From Streptomyces sp. NBC_01264 (GTDB lineage Bacteria > Actinomycetota > Actinomycetes > Streptomycetales > Streptomycetaceae): a stretch of 64,000 nucleotides of DNA. The position numbers and the translations under genes were made by a program. Shown one piece after another: positions 62,398 through 64,000 of this stretch. The stretch covers positions 1,302,001 to 1,366,000 of the forward strand of contig NZ_JAPEOX010000002.1 in NCBI RefSeq assembly GCF_026340675.1, written 5' to 3'. Within the stretch, counting starts at the first letter, position 1. Each line of letters starts with the position of its first letter. The notes under the pieces are model-generated. The model did not search any database. It saw only the letters and a list, made by a program, of their open reading frames with translations, and was not told where the DNA came from.

Positions 62398-63402
62398 ATG
62401 CGCGTACTCGTCACCGGCGGATCCGGGTTCATCGGCTCCCACATCGTTACCACTCTGCGTCTCCACGGCCACGACCCGCTCGTCCTGGACCTCGTTCCCC
62501 CGGCGGACGGCGGCGCGTTCGTGCGGGCCGACGTCCGCGATCCAGAGGCCGTCGCCGAGGCCCTGCGCGGGGTGGACTCCGTCTGCCACCAGGCCGCGAT
62601 GGTCGGCCTCGGCAAGGACTTCGCGGACGCCCCGGCGTACGTCTCCCACAACGACCTCGGCACGGCGGTGCTGCTCGCCGCCATGGCGGACGGCGGGGTC
62701 CGGAACCTGGTGCTCGCCGGCTCGATGGTGGTCTACGGGGAGGGCCGCTACGAGTGCCCGCGCCACGGGGTGGTCCGCCCGGGCCCGCGCCGCGCCGCCG
62801 ACCTGGCGGCCGGCCGCTTCGAACCGCACTGCCCCGTCTGCGACGCGGAGCTGACGCCGGGGCTGGTGGCCGAGGACGCGCCGACGGATCCGCGCAACGT
62901 GTACGCGACCACGAAGCTGGCCCAGGAACACCTGGCGGCCTCCTGGGCGCGCTGCGTGGACGGCCGCGCGGTGTCGCTGCGCTACCACAACGTGTACGGC
63001 CCGGGTATGCCGCGCGACACCCCGTACGCGGGTGTGGCCTCCTTCTTCCGCTCCTCGCTGGCGCGGGGCGAGGCACCGCAGGTGTACGAGGACGGCGGCC
63101 AGCGGCGGGACTTCGTCCACGTCACGGACGTCGCGGAGGCCAACTTCCTGGCTCTGGAGGCCTCGACGCCGCCCGGCGCGTGCACCGCCTACAACACCGG
63201 CAGCGGAACCCCGCACACGGTCGGCGAGATGGCCACCGCCCTGGCCACGGCCCACGGCGGCCCCGCTCCCGTGGTCACCGGAGCCTTCCGCCTGGGCGAC
63301 GTCCGCCACATCACGGCCGACTCCCACCGCCTGCGCACGGACCTGGGCTGGCGCCCGGAAGTCGACTTCGCCGAGGGCATGACGGACTTCGCCCACGCCT
63401 GA
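62398..63402 (+). CDS. NAD-dependent epimerase/dehydratase (extended SDR)
   Basis: A 334-aa sugar-nucleotide-type SDR: TGGSGFIGSH Rossmann motif, YxxxK in VYATTKLAQEH, and GDVRHITADSHRLRTDLGW at the C-terminus. An unusual Cys-containing insertion (YECPRHG, then HCPVCDAEL, residues ~118-155) could bind zinc. Substrate unknown; possibly cell-surface sugar metabolism. Confidence 0.88.
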   Translation: MRVLVTGGSGFIGSHIVTTLRLHGHDPLVLDLVPPADGGAFVRADVRDPEAVAEALRGVDSVCHQAAMVGLGKDFADAPAYVSHNDLGTAVLLAAMADGGVRNLVLAGSMVVYGEGRYECPRHGVVRPGPRRAADLAAGRFEPHCPVCDAELTPGLVAEDAPTDPRNVYATTKLAQEHLAASWARCVDGRAVSLRYHNVYGPGMPRDTPYAGVASFFRSSLARGEAPQVYEDGGQRRDFVHVTDVAEANFLALEASTPPGACTAYNTGSGTPHTVGEMATALATAHGGPAPVVTGAFRLGDVRHITADSHRLRTDLGWRPEVDFAEGMTDFAHA

Positions 63403-63593
63403 CCCGGGCCGGGCCCAGGCGGCCGCCGGCAAATCCGGCCCGCCTGGCCCCGCCCGGCCCATGGGCCCGCACCTCCAAGGCGGCCGCCGGCCAAATCCAG
63501 CCCCGCCGGCGATTGAGGCGCGGGGGTCCGGGGGCTGGCCCCCGGCAACGGCGCCGCACCCGTCCGCGGCGGGGACCACCATCCAGCCCCGGC

Positions 63594-64000
63594 TCAGACC
63601 GGCAGCGGCAAGGTCACCTCGAACCGGCATCCTCCGGGAACGTTCCACACCGCCGCCCGCCCCTCGTGCGCCTCCACGATGCCCCGTACGATCGCCAGCC
63701 CCAGCCCGGCCCCCGCCGGCGGCGCCGGCACCGACGCCACCCCCGTCACCCCCGCCGGAGGCGTCCGCGCCTGCGTGCCCCGCCACCCCGTGTCGAAGAC
63801 CCGCGGCAGGTCCTCCGCCGGGATCCCGCCGCAGCCGTCCGTCACGGAGACGACCACCGCTCCCCCGTCGGCCCGCACCGAGGCCGCGATCGCCACGGTG
63901 CCGTCCGCCGGCGTGTGCCGGATCGCGTTGATCAGCAGGTTGGCCAGGACCCGCGTCATCTCCTTGCCGTCCACCTCCACCGGCACCCGGTCCACCGCTC
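63594..64000 (-). CDS. C-terminal part of a sensor histidine kinase
   Basis: The frame runs off the right edge. The visible ~135 residues are the HATPase domain: N box (LANLLINAIRHTP), G1 (VTDGCGGIPAEDLPRVFD), G2 (GAGLGLAIVRGIVEAHEG). A Gly/Pro-rich loop between them (TPPAGVTGVASVPAPP) is longer than usual. The DHp and sensor parts are outside the window. Confidence 0.85.
   Translation of the reverse strand, partial: AVDRVPVEVDGKEMTRVLANLLINAIRHTPADGTVAIAASVRADGGAVVVSVTDGCGGIPAEDLPRVFDTGWRGTQARTPPAGVTGVASVPAPPAGAGLGLAIVRGIVEAHEGRAAVWNVPGGCRFEVTLPLPV

Overview
The window is a chromosomal segment of a Streptomyces-type actinomycete. GC is very high with third-position G/C codon use, GTG and TTG starts are common, coding is dense with ATGA/GTGA overlaps, and SARP, XRE-STAND and RsbU-type regulators are present. 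Two specialised-metabolite loci occupy about the first 43 kb. Ordinary housekeeping genes fill most of the rest.

Region 1 (1-8.9 kb) looks like a small RiPP locus. An 88-aa precursor-like peptide with a Cys-Ala-Cys C-terminus is followed on the minus strand by a SPASM radical SAM enzyme, a PqqD-type recognition protein, an FAD oxidoreductase and an S9 peptidase. Beside it, on the plus strand, lie a TPR protein, a subtilisin-like S8 protease, a GAF protein and an XRE-STAND regulator.

Region 2 (about 9.1-42.6 kb) is a large hybrid cluster whose gene set matches the valanimycin (azoxy, N-N bond) logic. It has an acyl-CoA-dehydrogenase-type amine N-hydroxylase (VlmH-like) with flavin reductase, a VlmB-like diiron protein, a cluster seryl-tRNA synthetase (VlmL-like), a DUF2156 aminoacyl-tRNA-dependent transferase (VlmA-like), and a DAG-kinase-like/MmgE-PrpD pair (VlmJ/VlmK-like). 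It adds a one-module reducing type I PKS with ACP, acyl-AMP ligase and thioesterase, an aldehyde dehydrogenase plus class III aminotransferase (acyl to aldehyde to amine), and a KASIII-ACP-KASII set. I infer a long-chain alkyl azoxy or vinyl-azoxy product.

The most striking element is at 27283-27369, between the VlmA-like gene and the aldehyde dehydrogenase. It is a complete tRNA-Ser-like cloverleaf (G73, GG-GC acceptor end, long variable arm, canonical D and T arms) whose anticodon arm is a six-pair hairpin closed by a UUCG loop, so it has no anticodon. SerRS does not read the anticodon, so this RNA could be charged with serine for the transferase while being invisible to the ribosome. It has its own SARP-type promoter (27190-27243) and an intrinsic terminator (27404-27442).

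Regulation is unusually readable. Four promoters (ACP/PKS, P450, kinase/PrpD, tRNA-like/ALDH) carry (A/G)TCAG-type heptamers at exact 11-bp spacing, ending 8 bp before a -10 element. A second motif, TTAC-N7-GTAAT, occurs before the TetR gene, between the SnoaL-like and kinase genes, and before the MFS exporter. Both SARP genes contain a rare TTA codon.

Region 3 (42.8-64 kb) holds a Tat-exported phospholipase C, an RsbU-type phosphatase, tRNA-Pro(GGG), lutABC, cobF, a class V aminotransferase, nrdG/nrdD, a GH71-like protein, monomeric isocitrate dehydrogenase and others. The anaerobic ribonucleotide reductase gene nrdD, preceded by a cobalamin riboswitch and paired NrdR boxes, is split by an IS110-family element. 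Removing one CT-to-CT unit (54528-56020) restores nrdD exactly in frame, and the guide segments of the element's bridge RNA can be read directly against its donor and target.
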